Source: Myotis daubentonii (lineage: Eukaryota > Chordata > Mammalia > Chiroptera > Vespertilionidae). From it: DNA of 64,000 nt. The stretch is taken from positions 34,127,358-34,191,357 of the forward strand of contig NC_081841.1 in assembly GCF_963259705.1 (NCBI RefSeq), read 5' to 3'. The notes under the pieces were generated by a model. The model worked only from the letters and a program-made list of their open reading frames with translations, was not told where the DNA came from and searched no databases. The translations under genes and the position numbers were made by a program. This document shows, in pieces, positions 47,823 to 58,922 of this stretch (position 1 is the stretch's first letter; every line of letters begins with the position of its first letter).

Positions 47823-48514
47823 TAATTCGGTCTAGAAAGTGGTTGGTAAGTTCTAGTGATGAAAAAATTAATATACAAGAAATGACTTGTACTTAGACAT
47901 GTTAAATTGTGTAACATTTCTAAGGTTTTAATGATCATAATATCTAGAGTAAGGAAAAATATATAAAGGAAAGAGCATCACCATAAATCACCATATTTAT
48001 TGAACGCTGATTATGGTGCATGTGGTAAAAGAAGAAGAATGGAAGGCGACCAGGAAGATGGGAGGTTCGGTGAGATTTATGAGCTGTTATGGTGTTTGTA
48101 TTGCATCCTATAAGCAATGTTGAACCACTGAATGTTTGGAACCAATGAAGTTCAAGTTCCTGTTATTATGATCAAGTTCCTTGATTAGAGAGATCTCTCC
48201 ATTGGCAGTGTGAAGTTTGGTGCAAGAGGGGCAACTGGGCTAAGAATGACTAGCTACAGATAACAAGATGAAAATATGAAGAAGGCATGAAATAAAATAA
48301 TGGTTACACTGAGAACGTGAAAGACAGACACAAGTGATACTTTGAGTAATGTATTTAGGTTCAATCCCACTGAAGTGTTTCTTCTCTATATTTTTATGGT
48401 CCAGACTGAATTGATTAAACATCAACCTCAGTAAGAAGAGTAGTTTAATATGAAAAATTCTAGACAATGAAGATAAGTGTATTAAAGGAAAGTGGTAACA
48501 ATTATTTTTCAGAA
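47823..48514. other. Unassigned DNA
   Basis: Nothing recognised. Confidence 0.4.
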
Positions 48515-48946
48515 GATTATATATATATATATATAAAGCCAGTGACCAGAACAACATAACAACCAGAATGACCAGTTGCTATGACACCCACTGCAGCCAG
48601 TGAACCAGCCCTATCTAGGGATGGGGTCGGCCAGCCAACCTCCTGCAGCCCCTCCCCTGCCCGGCCCCACCCCCAATTGGCCCACAGCCCCTCCTCCTGG
48701 CCAGCCCCGCCCCTTATTGCCCTCCCACCCCAATAGGGGCAGGGCCTGGCCAATGACCCCTGAAGGCCTCCCCCACCCCATTCGGGGGCGGGGCCTGCTG
48801 GCCAATTGCCCCCAGCCCCTTCCATGGCCAGCCTGGCCAACCTCCCACCATCTCCTCCTCCCAACAGGCCCAGTCCCAATCCACCCTGATTGGGGCCGGG
48901 CCGGCAGGACCCCACCCCTGCACGAATTCTTGCACCAGGCCTCTAA
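48515..48946 (+). mobile_element. GC-rich HeliBat-type Helitron ending in CTAA
   Basis: The 5' end has grown into a TA run (GATTATATATATATATAT, AAAGCCAGTGACC). The 3' end is CTGCACGAATTCTTGCACCA then GGCCTCTAA, an allowed CTRR terminus before host T. The interior (48600-48905) is over 65% GC by eye and made of repeated CCCCTCC, GGGGCGGGGCC-type boxes (CATTCGGGGGCGGGGCCTG, CAATAGGGGCAGGGCC) and CCAAT-containing units. The three long overlapping frames are composition artefacts. Confidence 0.9.
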
Positions 48947-48977
48947 TTAATACATAAAATCCCAGATACAACAATAG

Positions 48978-49015
48978 CACACACATACACACACACACAC
49001 ACAAACACACACACC
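48978..49015. repeat. (AC)n microsatellite, interrupted
   Basis: CA units with AT and AA interruptions. Confidence 0.92.
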
Positions 49016-50499
49016 CCTCATCAACAGAGGTTTAAAGTTAAAGCATTTTCATATACTTTCCTTAATGATCACAACAGCCTTGTTGTAATAAGTATCATTA
49101 TCCACACTTTTCAGTTGAATACACTAAAAACACAGATGACTCAATTGTGATTCTTCTGGGGTCTTAAATCCAAACCTCCCCACTTTGAGACGTTGTTACC
49201 CTAACACCTAGTTTTATTTCTGCCTGAAAGTGTTGTGCTTCTAGACAACTTCCAAAGGACCTTTTCTAAAAAGTCTTGAATCTGGCATTTTATTAATAAA
49301 ATAACGTAAAGTGCCTCTGGATTGTCCAGAACTCTTCTGCATCCCTTGTTTTATCCAGTTTTTGAAGATAACTACTGTATCAAGCAGAAATGGGCCTTGT
49401 TTCACATGTCAGGTTAAAAGTATACAGAGGTAAATACTGAATATACCCATAGGATTTATTTCCTAGAGCTGAGAGCATAAATGTTAGAGGGTCAGTGAAC
49501 AGGCCATATGTTCATTACCAATGAACATTAGCTAGGAAGGCTAAATAAGAATAGTAGGATACAAACCAATTAAGAGTAGCAATATAAAATATGAGAAGAT
49601 GAGCTTTTCAAGTAGTTGAATATATCCAAATAGTATCAAATATTACAAAAAGAAAAAGGGGAACGATTACTACTAAAATTTTATTGGCTTTTATTATTTA
49701 AATTTATTGCTCATAAAAAATTAAAACACAGTTGTTAGTGATGGACCACAGAAAAGCAAAAGTCACACTTTGCTCTGTGGAATGTCAGTTGGAACAGTGC
49801 AGAAATACTCAGTGACAAGAGTTCCCATACGTGTGCACACTATTTCCCAACAATTCTGACTTCAAGAACGTTTCCCATTTTTTAAAAAAATGCAGAATGA
49901 CACCAACAAACCAAGAAAACAAAAATATGGTTTTTTAAGAAAAATTTGTGGTTTACATTAAAAGTAATAGAAATCATTGGGGAGAAAACTGCTGGGGAAT
50001 GGTTAAAGACACTTCATGCCTTTAACAATATTGGCAGTAAAATGAAAGAAAAAGATAAGTAGAAGGACCATTAGAAAAAATCCTGAATCTAGGGTTCATC
50101 CATGCAATTTGTGGACATTAATTAAGTTAATAAAAATCCTACTAGGGTTGAAGAGCTTTTGATACATTTCTCCAGTATGCTTTTATTTAAACAAGTGCTA
50201 TAAGTCAGACCCTCTTTAGATAACAGACCAGTGATGATAAGAAGAAGTCGAAGATACTTCTAGATTAATGAGCCAGTGCCTATCATTTAAGCACACTTAT
50301 CTAGATTTCGCAGAAAGCATCTTCATAATTGAGCAAACAGAATGGCTCCTAAGTTGGATATAATGTGAAGGGCGTTCAGTTGTTGAGGACTTTTTACCCA
50401 TAATTATTCACACCAGATTTCCCCCATATGTGTGCATTAACCCAAATGCCATTTATCAGACTATACCACAAAGTGGAGTTTTAAAATATTAAAAAGGAA
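49016..50499. other. AT-rich DNA, nothing recognised
   Basis: No repeat ends or coding structure recognised. Confidence 0.4.
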
Positions 50500-51250
50500 A
50501 ATAGGAATGAAGACTGTATTGGCCAGTTTTCTCAGAGAAGCTGCGCATCACTATACCCATTAGGTTAGCATGTCGTTAGGACAGAGACCCAGCAGTGGAA
50601 AGATTATTCCTTATCCACTTGGGAAATAAATGCTCTGGTCAACGAGGTTTATGTAAAAAACATCTTGTTTGGGAAAGGAATCCTTTCCTTACTCCCTTTT
50701 GTTCTCAAGATTATGGGTTACCTATTTTTTCCCGTGGAATCTTTAAAACCAAAGGCACTTGCAGACACATTTGCAACAGGTCTTCCGCTTAGAAGAGATA
50801 AGGAGTCACTGTCTGTTGGGTCATTCACCTCCGACAGAGAAGGGTGACCCAGATGATGGGCACCGATGCCCTCAGCCTTCTTCCCTTTAGTAGGATTTGC
50901 CTGGCCTTTTTTTTTTTTTTTTTTTGGTTTGCTTCCAATGTAGGTAAATGAGCTCTGCAAATATTAACCAGTGTCAGGCATGCTGTGAGCCTCTTCCTAA
51001 TGAGGCCCCACGGACGTAAGCTGGAGGAGCTATTTCAGCTGGTCTAGAGGCAATACCTAACAGTCAGACTTTTAATTTCACTTAAGTGCAAACCAGAGAA
51101 GGGTCGCCCTGGAAAGCTTTTTAGATATGAAGAAATAAGCTCAAATCATAGTATAATCTAGTTAGCAACACAATAGGGCTTTCAGAAATGACCTAAAGCA
51201 AATGATTTTAAAAAAAAATCCCTAAACTGGTGACACAGCATTAAGAAGGC
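50500..51250. other. Candidate conserved non-coding block
   Basis: Repeat-free apart from a T19 run at 50907-50925. Mixed-composition unique text such as TGAGGCCCCACGGACGTAAG and GGAGGAGCTATTTCAGCTGG looks less decayed than its surroundings. This is a judgement from texture only. Short frames here are unsupported. Confidence 0.28.
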
Positions 51251-51765
51251 CTGTTATTTTGAAGTGCTCCTATGCAGACATATCTGCATTTATCTTAATA
51301 AAGAGGGTGCTTTCTGATCCAGGTTCTGGGAGGCAGCCATACGACAATGAACTTGGTGCCAGAGTTATTTGCAGATATGGCATTAAGGAAGAAAGGATCA
51401 AACTTCAGAAATGTTCTTTTTGTCTAGTCTTCATCACACTTTGGCCTCTGGGCTTTCCCCACCCCCCATTAATTCCCTTTTTCTATATTTATTCTGTGTT
51501 TCTTTTTACAATCCCTGCTTTGTAGGTTCCTGCCCGTGATTTCTGGTTTGGGTTATGAGCACCTAGAACACAAGGACTCTGTCAGTATAAACAGCTCTAA
51601 AGAGTGTGAATGCAGCCTGGGTCTTCAAAATGCTTTTCTGATAATTATGATGAATCTCTTCTGAAAAGTTAGTGACAGTCACAGAAAAGGTGGAAGTAAT
51701 TATCTTCAACTTTTGTTCAGCAAAATGCTTCTTCTATAATTTCCCCGTTAGAAAAATGGATGGGT
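51251..51765. other. Unassigned DNA
   Basis: Nothing recognised. An 88-codon frame at 51259 has no domain resemblance. Confidence 0.35.
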
Positions 51766-51872
51766 ATACACACACACACACATATACACACATATACATG
51801 CATATACATACATATATACACATATGTACATACACATACACATACACATACATATACATATACATATACATA
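51766..51872. repeat. (CA)n / (CATA)n compound microsatellite
   Basis: CACACA passes into ACATATACACATATAC-type units for about 105 bp, followed by CTAT/CTAC-rich text to about 51910. It generates His/Thr/Tyr-rich spurious frames. Confidence 0.95.
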
Positions 51873-52503
51873 CTTCTCTCTCTATCTACCTGTCTACCTA
51901 TCTATCACCTATCATTTATCCATCTCTCCCCCCAACCCCTACTTGCTATATTCCCAGGCAGAGAAAAGCATCAGAAGCCCTGGGTTTTGCAAATTGTAAA
52001 ATGACAAAAATGACAGACATGATTCAAATCATTCATTGAGTAAATTTATTTCAATAGAAGAGAAATAATATAGTAGAAATTAAATTATATATTATATGTT
52101 ATAGGCTATTTGAGTGGTTTATTACAAAAATGAACATGTATCTTTGCCCATGGGGCAACTAATCCTTCTGTACACATGGCCTCAGAGAATTATCTCTAGT
52201 GAGGAAATATTCCATAAGTTTGTACTAGTACCTTTCACTCTATTTTCTTTCATGAGTCCCTTGGCACGCAATAATACTGTAGTCTATGACACAAAACATA
52301 CCAGCTGTTATGAAACAGAATACCCATTGGTAGCAATGGTAGATGATGCCTTATTGTTTGATCATACATCCTTTAGAGTGTATAAACTTAAAACTTCCAA
52401 AATTACTGTCAAACCTAAATATTACAATAATATATGCTTTCCTTTTTAATTAAAAAAGATCCAATATAAATGTTTTTATTTAATTTCTCACTCTTAGACA
52501 TAT
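51873..52503. other. Unassigned DNA with a 111-codon open frame
   Basis: The plus-strand frame 52114-52449 is free of repeats, but I recognise no domain in it and see no splice or promoter context. In AT-rich DNA a frame of this length can be chance. Confidence 0.3.
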
Positions 52504-52803
52504 AATATTCACTTTTTTGTTTATTTGCTTATTTGTTTGTTTGTTAATCCTCACCCAAGGATATTTTTCCCATTGATTTTTACAGAGTGGAAGGGAGGGA
52601 AGGAGGGGGAGAGAGCGGAAAAAACATCGATGGGAGAGACACATCAATTGTTTGCCTACTGCACATGCCCCGACCAGGGCTGGGGATTAAACCGGCAACC
52701 CATGTACATGCCATTGACTGGGAATCAAACATGAAACCTTTCAATACACGGGCCAACATTCTAACCACTAGCAACACCGCCCAGAGCAAAATATTCACTT
52801 TTT
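52504..52803 (-). mobile_element. Ves SINE (older lineage)
   Basis: The body is about 52517-52789 on the minus strand. A TTTG/TTTA-rich tail is followed by GGAAGGGAGGGAAGGAGGGG, AACATCGATGGGAGAGACAC, CGACCAGGGCTGGGGATTAA, GGGAATCAAACATGAAACC and the reversed head CTAACCACTAGCAACACCGC. Direct repeats AATATTCACTTTT lie at 52504-52516 and 52790-52802. The body carries extra CGACCAGGGC text typical of an older bat SINE subtype. Confidence 0.9.
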
Positions 52804-53027
52804 CTTTTTTATTAATATATTTTTTATAGATTTCAGAGAGGGAGAGGAATAGAGAAATAGAAACATCAATGATGAGAGAGAACCACTGATTGGCTGCTTC
52901 CTGCACACCCCTTACTGGGGGATCAAGCCCACAACCTAGGCCGGAATGGAACCTGGGACCCTTCAGTCCGTAGGCTGATGCTCTATCCACTGAGCCAAAC
53001 TGCCTAGGGCACACAGTATTCACTTTT
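52804..53027 (-). mobile_element. Ves SINE at the same target as its neighbour
   Basis: The body is about 52804-53010. The minus-strand head reads GAGCCAAACTGCCTAGGGC on the plus strand, with reversed signature GGGACCCTTCAGTCCGTAGG. The right-hand direct repeat TATTCACTTTT (53017-53027) is the third copy of the motif that flanks the neighbouring Ves. Confidence 0.93.
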
Positions 53028-53849
53028 GAAACCAAAATGATCATTTAGCTTATTTACCAAAAAGAAAACAATAATGCTGCCTAGTATTTAACTACATGCT
53101 CTCTGCAATTCTATTAAAGGGTCAAATGTAAATTAAACTCACCTTCCCACTTGCTAACAATTCCGGTGTGTGTGAATGGAAACAAGTAGTTAATTTACAC
53201 TAAATTATTATCAATGTGCTGACTTGCAGGCCACTATTTCTTTTGTGTGTGTCTGTAAGTATGTATGACAAAAAAGTGAAAACTGGGGAAATAGATGGAA
53301 AAATATTTAAAGGTTACTTTTCACCTGTGTTACCTGAGTGTTTCCTGTCTCAAAATAGTACTGCTTCATTCTCCTACTTTTCTGCTTTAGGTTGGTAGAA
53401 ATTATGAGTGAAAGACAGTTAATATGTCATTTTATCCAACTGCTTTCATAAAAATATTATTTTCTATGATGTAATTTTAGTGTTAGTATTGAAAGGCACT
53501 GATGGCAATTTGTTCTAATTATTTTACAAGTATAAAGGTATTTTTGAAAGTCATATTTTTTTTATATCCAGAGTATAACCAAGAAGTAGAAAAGTGTGCT
53601 GTTGTTTTTTTAGTAGGCCATCTTTTAGTGCAGAGGAAACTGAATATATTTCCAGATATCTTGCAAATACCATATCCTTTCATCATTTGTTTACAAGTAC
53701 ATAAGTATAACAACTTTCACACTTTCAAAATGCTATTTTAAAGACCGTTTGAGTAAACTCAGTTAACATTTGCATTATTTCTGAGGTGAAATGTATTATA
53801 AAATGTTATGTTATCACATGTTACCATAACTTAACATAACCTTTCGTTT
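53028..53849. other. AT-rich DNA, nothing recognised
   Basis: No element or gene recognised. Confidence 0.4.
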
Positions 53850-55110
53850 TTCTCAATATAGCAAACATTTGTTCAGTGCCTAGTATGTATAAAATGTGGA
53901 ATTATGGACTCTGAAGTTTATGAAATAAACACAGCTTCTGTACTCAAACAGCTTAAAACAGAAAGGATAACTTATTTGAATTTCCAAATCCCACAAATAT
54001 CTCAAAAATCATAAAAATCCCTACTTTTTCCTGAACTGACAATCCCCATCATAGACTACTCTAGGTAAATTAGATTTGTTAGCACAATGGACTCTAATAT
54101 TGCTTTTAGAAATTCAGTGCACTTAATTTCACTACTTTTGTTCTAATGGACAAAATAGCTCTAAGTAGAAATGTACATGCCAGTTCTTTTGCATAGTTTT
54201 TTTATTTACAAAGAAATATAAGAAAACTGTGTTTAATAATGAAGGAAATAAATGAGCACACCCGAACAGCAGGGTTGTGAAGGGCATTCCAGGCAGACAA
54301 AAACACATAGGAAAGGTGTGTAGGTTGATGTGACTGAAGTCTGGGAGAAACTTAAGGGTGAATAAGAGAACAAAGAGAAAGGAGGAGTTGTTAAAGAGAA
54401 GAGTTTAAAGGGAAGACTTTGAAGCCATGTTAAGGAGTTTAGATTCAATCTATGAATTAAAGAAAGCTATCAGAGAATTGCATAGAAAGCAGAGGTAACT
54501 TAGGAGGAGTTTGGAAAGATGTGACAAAATGTAGAGAATGTTTTTAAAGAATAGCAAGACTACCAGTAGAGGCTGATGCTTCTCAACAATGAAGAATTTA
54601 AATTAAAAAAAAAAGACTAAAGGCTGACAGATATTACAATTAGCCGGAAAAAAACCAAGGGGGGAATCTACTAGAGTAAATGCACTGGGGTAGTGGGAAA
54701 AGGGATGTAGAGGAGGGGCTGGCCTGAATAGCAATTAGGAAGAGTGATAGGATTTGGGGGAAGGATGGTGAGTTGGGAATGTCAGCCAGGTTTTAAGGTT
54801 GAGTGTCATTTGAAAGTTAGATGGAAAGGGCAAGAGGAGTCATTTTTATTTGTGTCTCTGTGGAAGAGGAAAAGAGTGGTGTGTAATATTGAGTTGTTTG
54901 GGACACTTTGCACTGAAGTTGTCCGTGAGATGTCCAAGTTAAGATGCCCAGCATGCCAATGGGTAGAAGCCCTACTGTTCAAGAGAGAAGTGTGAAGTAG
55001 AAATGCAAATGTGCATGTTATTAGCATATAGGTTGATAAATGAAATATTAAATGTGAGTCTCAGCAAGTATAGAGCAACACAAGAAACAGTAAGGAGAGA
55101 GATCAAATAC
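53850..55110 (-). mobile_element. Ancient L2 LINE fossil
   Basis: Antisense L2 text in order: a reversed 3' end (AGCAAACATTTGTTCAGTGC, CTGTACTCAAACAGCTTAAA), then AAGGGCATTCCAGGCAGACA, TGTTAAGGAGTTTAGATTCA, and GAGATGTCCAAGTTAAGATG followed by TTATTAGCATATAGGTTGAT. The reverse-transcriptase frame is destroyed. Frames at 54744-55027 on both strands are relics or chance. Confidence 0.65.
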
Positions 55111-56454
55111 TACTGCACTCTCCTAATTTCTTAAGCCTCATAATAATGATCAGATCACCTAAATTTTCATGACCAATTAGCTCATTATATTCATGTCGCC
55201 ATTACCTATACAAGCCCTTCTTTCTCATTACTATTGGCTAATGACTTAAGACATTCTATTGTATTTTGTTGGTGAAATTTCATTCTATTTAATTTCACTT
55301 GAAATTATGCCTTAATACTTATCCATAGTGTTATGCATAGAGCTCTTTCCTTCACTTTAACTAACAAGTATTGTCTGCATGAACTGTGTTTATTCATTCC
55401 ACCTTTAATAAACATTAGGTGATTTCTACTTTTTTGATCCTAAAAACAACCTTGCAATGAATGCCCTTTCAAATAAGCAGCACATTTTATGAAAAGGTAT
55501 TTACTTGGAACTGGAATGGCTGTGCTATTAGGTGTGTCCATCCCTTTTTTCCCCAAAAGCAAGAAAATGAAAATGTATTGATGTATATTGCCAAAATATA
55601 ACTATAGCTCAATACTCCCACCCCTGGAATTTTGTCCTAAAATATAATTCAACAGGTGTACATCCTTATGGGAAATGAGGTATAGGGTTAGTGAGTACAA
55701 ATGAGGAATGTTACTGAAGGAAATAATATGCATGAAAATATACTTAAGCTGTAAAATGCTACTCAGTTGCTAGCTATTATTAACATTTCCTCCTTTCTAA
55801 GCTAACTTTGTTTTATTAAGTTCTCTGTATAATAATATAAGATGGACAAAAAATAACTATTATTTTCTTAATGATGTTCTATCTTCCACCTTGCTAAGGT
55901 AATAGTTGTATCATGAAAAAATTGAAAAAGGAAATCACAATAAAAGAAATTTGGGATCCTGTGCATATTTGCGTTTCTTATAGTATTGAAATGCAAATTA
56001 AATCTTTTAAAAGCTCTGAAGGTTTTAAATTTGCTTAACTCAGTGTTTGGCAAACTTATTTTGCTTAGGAATCTGAAGAGGATCACATCTATTAACAATT
56101 TATAAAACTAGTGGCCCGCAGAGTAGGTGGGCAGAGATCAACGTAACTCAGTGTTTACTGGTGAGCTGATAAAACCAGAAAGAGCGCTCTGATTTCCACA
56201 GACCCTCTGAACTCATCCCTGGTAATAGGACGTTGACTTTCTCCTCCCACTAGTTCCCTGACCCTCCACCACTGTGGGACTTCTAGTAAAGAATTTATTG
56301 CAAAGGAAAACAATGTCTCCTGTCTCAAAATGCTAAGTCCTAGTTGGATGTGTAGAAGGTACACATTTTTCTCTGTTCTACTAAAAACAGGAACTTGTTA
56401 TTCTAAACAATATTTATTTTGTTTCTGATTAGCTCCGGCTACCAAGATCTTTAT
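55111..56454. other. AT-rich DNA with a probable LINE-1 fragment
   Basis: At about 55330-55530, TTCATTCCACCTTTAATAAA, CATTAGGTGATTTCTACTTT and CCTTGCAATGAATGCCC resemble antisense L1 3' text. The remainder is unassigned. ACTAGTGGCCCGCAGAG at 56107 recalls a reversed Helitron end, but nothing after it confirms this. Confidence 0.4.
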
Positions 56455-56665
56455 TTGTTTAACAAACAGGATATAGTGCTTACTGTGTGTCAGGCACTAT
56501 TTTCTAAGTGCTTTACAAATATAAATTCATTTATGCCCTCAAAAGACTCTCCAAAAAAAGCACTCTATCGATCGAATGCAGAAGGACCAACTGAGGCTCA
56601 GAGAGATGAAGGGAAGCAGCAGAGCCAGGATTTTAAAACAGGCTTTCCCCAGTCCCACCATGTTC
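56455..56665 (-). mobile_element. MIR-family SINE
   Basis: The reversed MIR order is clear: AGTGCTTACTGTGTGTCAGG, CACTATTTTCTAAGTGCTTT, ACAAATATAAATTCATTTAT, AACTGAGGCTCAGAGAGATG and GCAGAGCCAGGATTTTAAA. Frames crossing it (up to 130 codons) are not supported as genes. Confidence 0.8.
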
Positions 56666-56930
56666 TCACCTGCCCTCTGCCTCCCACAGGCAAAGCATCT
56701 CTTAGAAAAAGAGGGTGTTGCTAGTATTGGCATCATCTTGTGTCTCTTTTCTGGTTTTGTAACACATTATTTAAAATATATATTATATTATTATACATAT
56801 ATCAGCATGTTATTTAAAAACATATATTCAGTGTGCATATATATATATAATTTATATATCTATATTTTATTATACAAATATACATTGCATGTAAATTTTA
56901 CATATTATTTATATATTTATTTATTACATA
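56666..56930. other. TA-rich low-complexity DNA
   Basis: ATAT/TTAT-rich text, especially 56770-56930, directly before a Helitron end. HeliBats insert between A and T, so this is a typical landing zone. Confidence 0.6.
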
Positions 56931-57632
56931 CTACAGGCCCGGTGCATGAAATTCATGCACAAGGGTAGGGGGTGTCCCTCAGCCCAGCCTGCACCCTCTC
57001 CAATCTGGGATCCCTCGAGGGCAGCCAGACATCCCTCTCACAATCCAGGAATGCTGGCTCCCAACAGCTCGCCTGCCTGATTGCCCTAACCTCTTCTGCC
57101 TGCCAGCCTGATCACCCCATAATCACTCCCCTGCCAGCCTGATCGACACCTAACTGCTCCCCTGCCAGCCCGATTGACCTTAACTGCCCTCCCCTGCTGG
57201 CCTGATTGCTCCCAACTGCCCTCCCCTGCTGGCCTGGTCACCCCTAACTGCCCTCCCCTGTCAGCCTGGTTGCCCTAACTGTCCTCCCCTCCTGGCCCAG
57301 TCACACCTACCTGCTTTCACTTGCCAGCCTGGTCACCCCTAACTGACCCCCCCCTGCTGGCCTAGGACCCCCCAACTGCCATCCCCTGCAGGCCTGGTAC
57401 CCCCAAACGCCCTCCCTTACAGGCCTGGTCCCCCCCATCTGCCCTCCTCTGCAGGCCTGGTCACTCCCAACTGCCCTCCACTGCAGGCCTGGTCCATCCA
57501 ACTGCCCTCCCCTGCAGTCCTGATTGCCCCCAACTGCCCACCCCTGCAGGCCATCTTGTGTCCATATGGGGGCGGCCATCTTGTGTGTTGGAGTGATGGT
57601 TAATTTGCAGATTACCTCTTTATTATATAGGA
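56931..57632 (-). mobile_element. HeliBat-type Helitron with an internal 32-bp minisatellite
   Basis: The minus-strand 5' end is TCCTATATAATAAAGAGGTA, and the 3' end has palindrome GTGCATGAATTTCATGCACC and an eroded CTAG (plus strand CTACAGGCCCGGTGCATG). The usual body GTCCCTCAGCCCAGCCTGCA lies next to the 3' end. Between about 57070 and 57550 it carries a tandem array of roughly 14 units of about 32 bp. Near the 5' end are two ATGGCC-type blocks (GGCCATCTTGTG on plus). The 90-codon minus frame is a read-through of the array. Confidence 0.94.
57070..57550. repeat. 32-bp minisatellite inside a Helitron
   Basis: Units read approximately ACTGCCCTCCCCTGC, then TGGCCTGGTCACCCCTA. Three consecutive units at about 57185-57280 measure 32, 32 and 31 bp. 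The plus strand is strongly C-rich and the minus strand strongly G-rich. Units differ by a few substitutions and small indels. Confidence 0.9.
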
Positions 57633-58922
57633 TTACAGATGTATAACTATGTCAATATAGGTACAATTACAGGAGTTGGTCTGCCAAGAATAATGGAATC
57701 TAAACTTTTAGTATTAAACTTTCCCTCCATGGTAAGATATTACATTGATTAGGAATTGTGCTAACCTAATTACTCTACACTGTGTTTGTTATTGTAGTAA
57801 ATTATAACAAAGCTAAGGTTTTTAAAAAATGTTTTTCTTCTACTAAATGTCTATTATGGCCATTCACAAACCCATTTGGTACTGTTCTTATTGCTGATGA
57901 ATGTTTACTTCTTTTTAAAATACATTGCATTGTCTTACTTTTAAAAAATCCTCAGTTAAAATAATTACAAGGGAGTAGGGGAAAATGTCCATGACCTGTA
58001 AATTTATATTTCAATAGAGATACTAAAATAAGCTGCTTTTATTTTTATTTACTTTAGAGGATGGTTTTTAATGTCTTCTTCTGACAGCTACTGCAATCCT
58101 ATACTCAGGCGGGAAGGGCCTGGAAAATATCTCACTCTCCCAAAATATCAATAAAGTGAGCAAGAAAAATTAGTTTCACAGTAGGCCACTTTAATGAGGC
58201 ACAGAAGCAAATCGGACAAGGCAGATAATATGATGCCTTTTGGACTATAATACAGAATAGAATTATCAAGTATAAAAGAAGTCTCATCGTTGTGTAAGTC
58301 AAGCTCCCAGGGTGGGAAGAAAACGTTATATATCTATGAAAAGATGGTCAGGCTGATGTTTGCCTGTAGGTACTAGGGACTCGTTTCTGTGTATGTATTT
58401 ATGTATATAGATGCAAATGTGTCCATATATATTTTTATATGCAGAGCCTGGTATGCTATCACTATTGTGAATAACAGCAAACAAATATTATTACTGCAAC
58501 CTGAATTTCCATGAAAGAGAGAGAGAATTCTCTTGAGTGTAACATTTCCCATATAGACAAAAAAGAGCACACCCTGCTTTAAAAAAATTAAGCTGAATTT
58601 TAAAAGACAGTAAAATGATTCTTAGAATGAAGAGTAATAACCACATAAGAATGAAGAATCCCATAGGATTATAAAGGCCTTCTCAAGTAAATAAAGTCAT
58701 TTCTATTGTGTATATGTGATATATATTACACAATTTTATATATATATATATATATCAACCTTTGCTATATTCTCACTTAAAAAAAATACGGTACTGGACT
58801 TACAAAATGTGTTATTTAAAATATATACTCCTAAAAAAGATGTGTTCTAAGGGACTTTATAAGGTATTTGTTTTAATTCTACGGGGGGAGGGGGAACTCA
58901 CTTCAAATAATTATTCTCATAA
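57633..58922. other. AT-rich DNA with a (TA)n tract
   Basis: A (TA)n run lies at about 58737-58755 and a G-run (GGGGGGAGGGGG) near 58885. Nothing else recognised. Confidence 0.4.

Noticed and set aside
48517..48950. Proline/glycine-rich frames of 98-132 codons on both strands
   Set aside because: They result from GC-rich repeated units in a Helitron, which remove stop codons on both strands; there is no domain or splice context.
51766..51872. CRISPR-like array of short repeats
   Set aside because: It is a compound CA/CATA microsatellite without spacers, in a mammalian nuclear context.
52114..52449. 111-codon plus-strand frame free of repeats
   Set aside because: No known motif, no promoter or splice evidence, and AT-rich flanks; listed only as an open frame.
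56107..56150. Possible reversed Helitron end (ACTAGTGGCCCGCAGAG)
   Set aside because: No hairpin or HeliBat body follows and no 5' end was found, so it may be chance.
57070..57550. Regular 32-bp periodicity resembling a CRISPR array
   Set aside because: Units are contiguous diverged repeats without unique spacers and lie inside Helitron termini.
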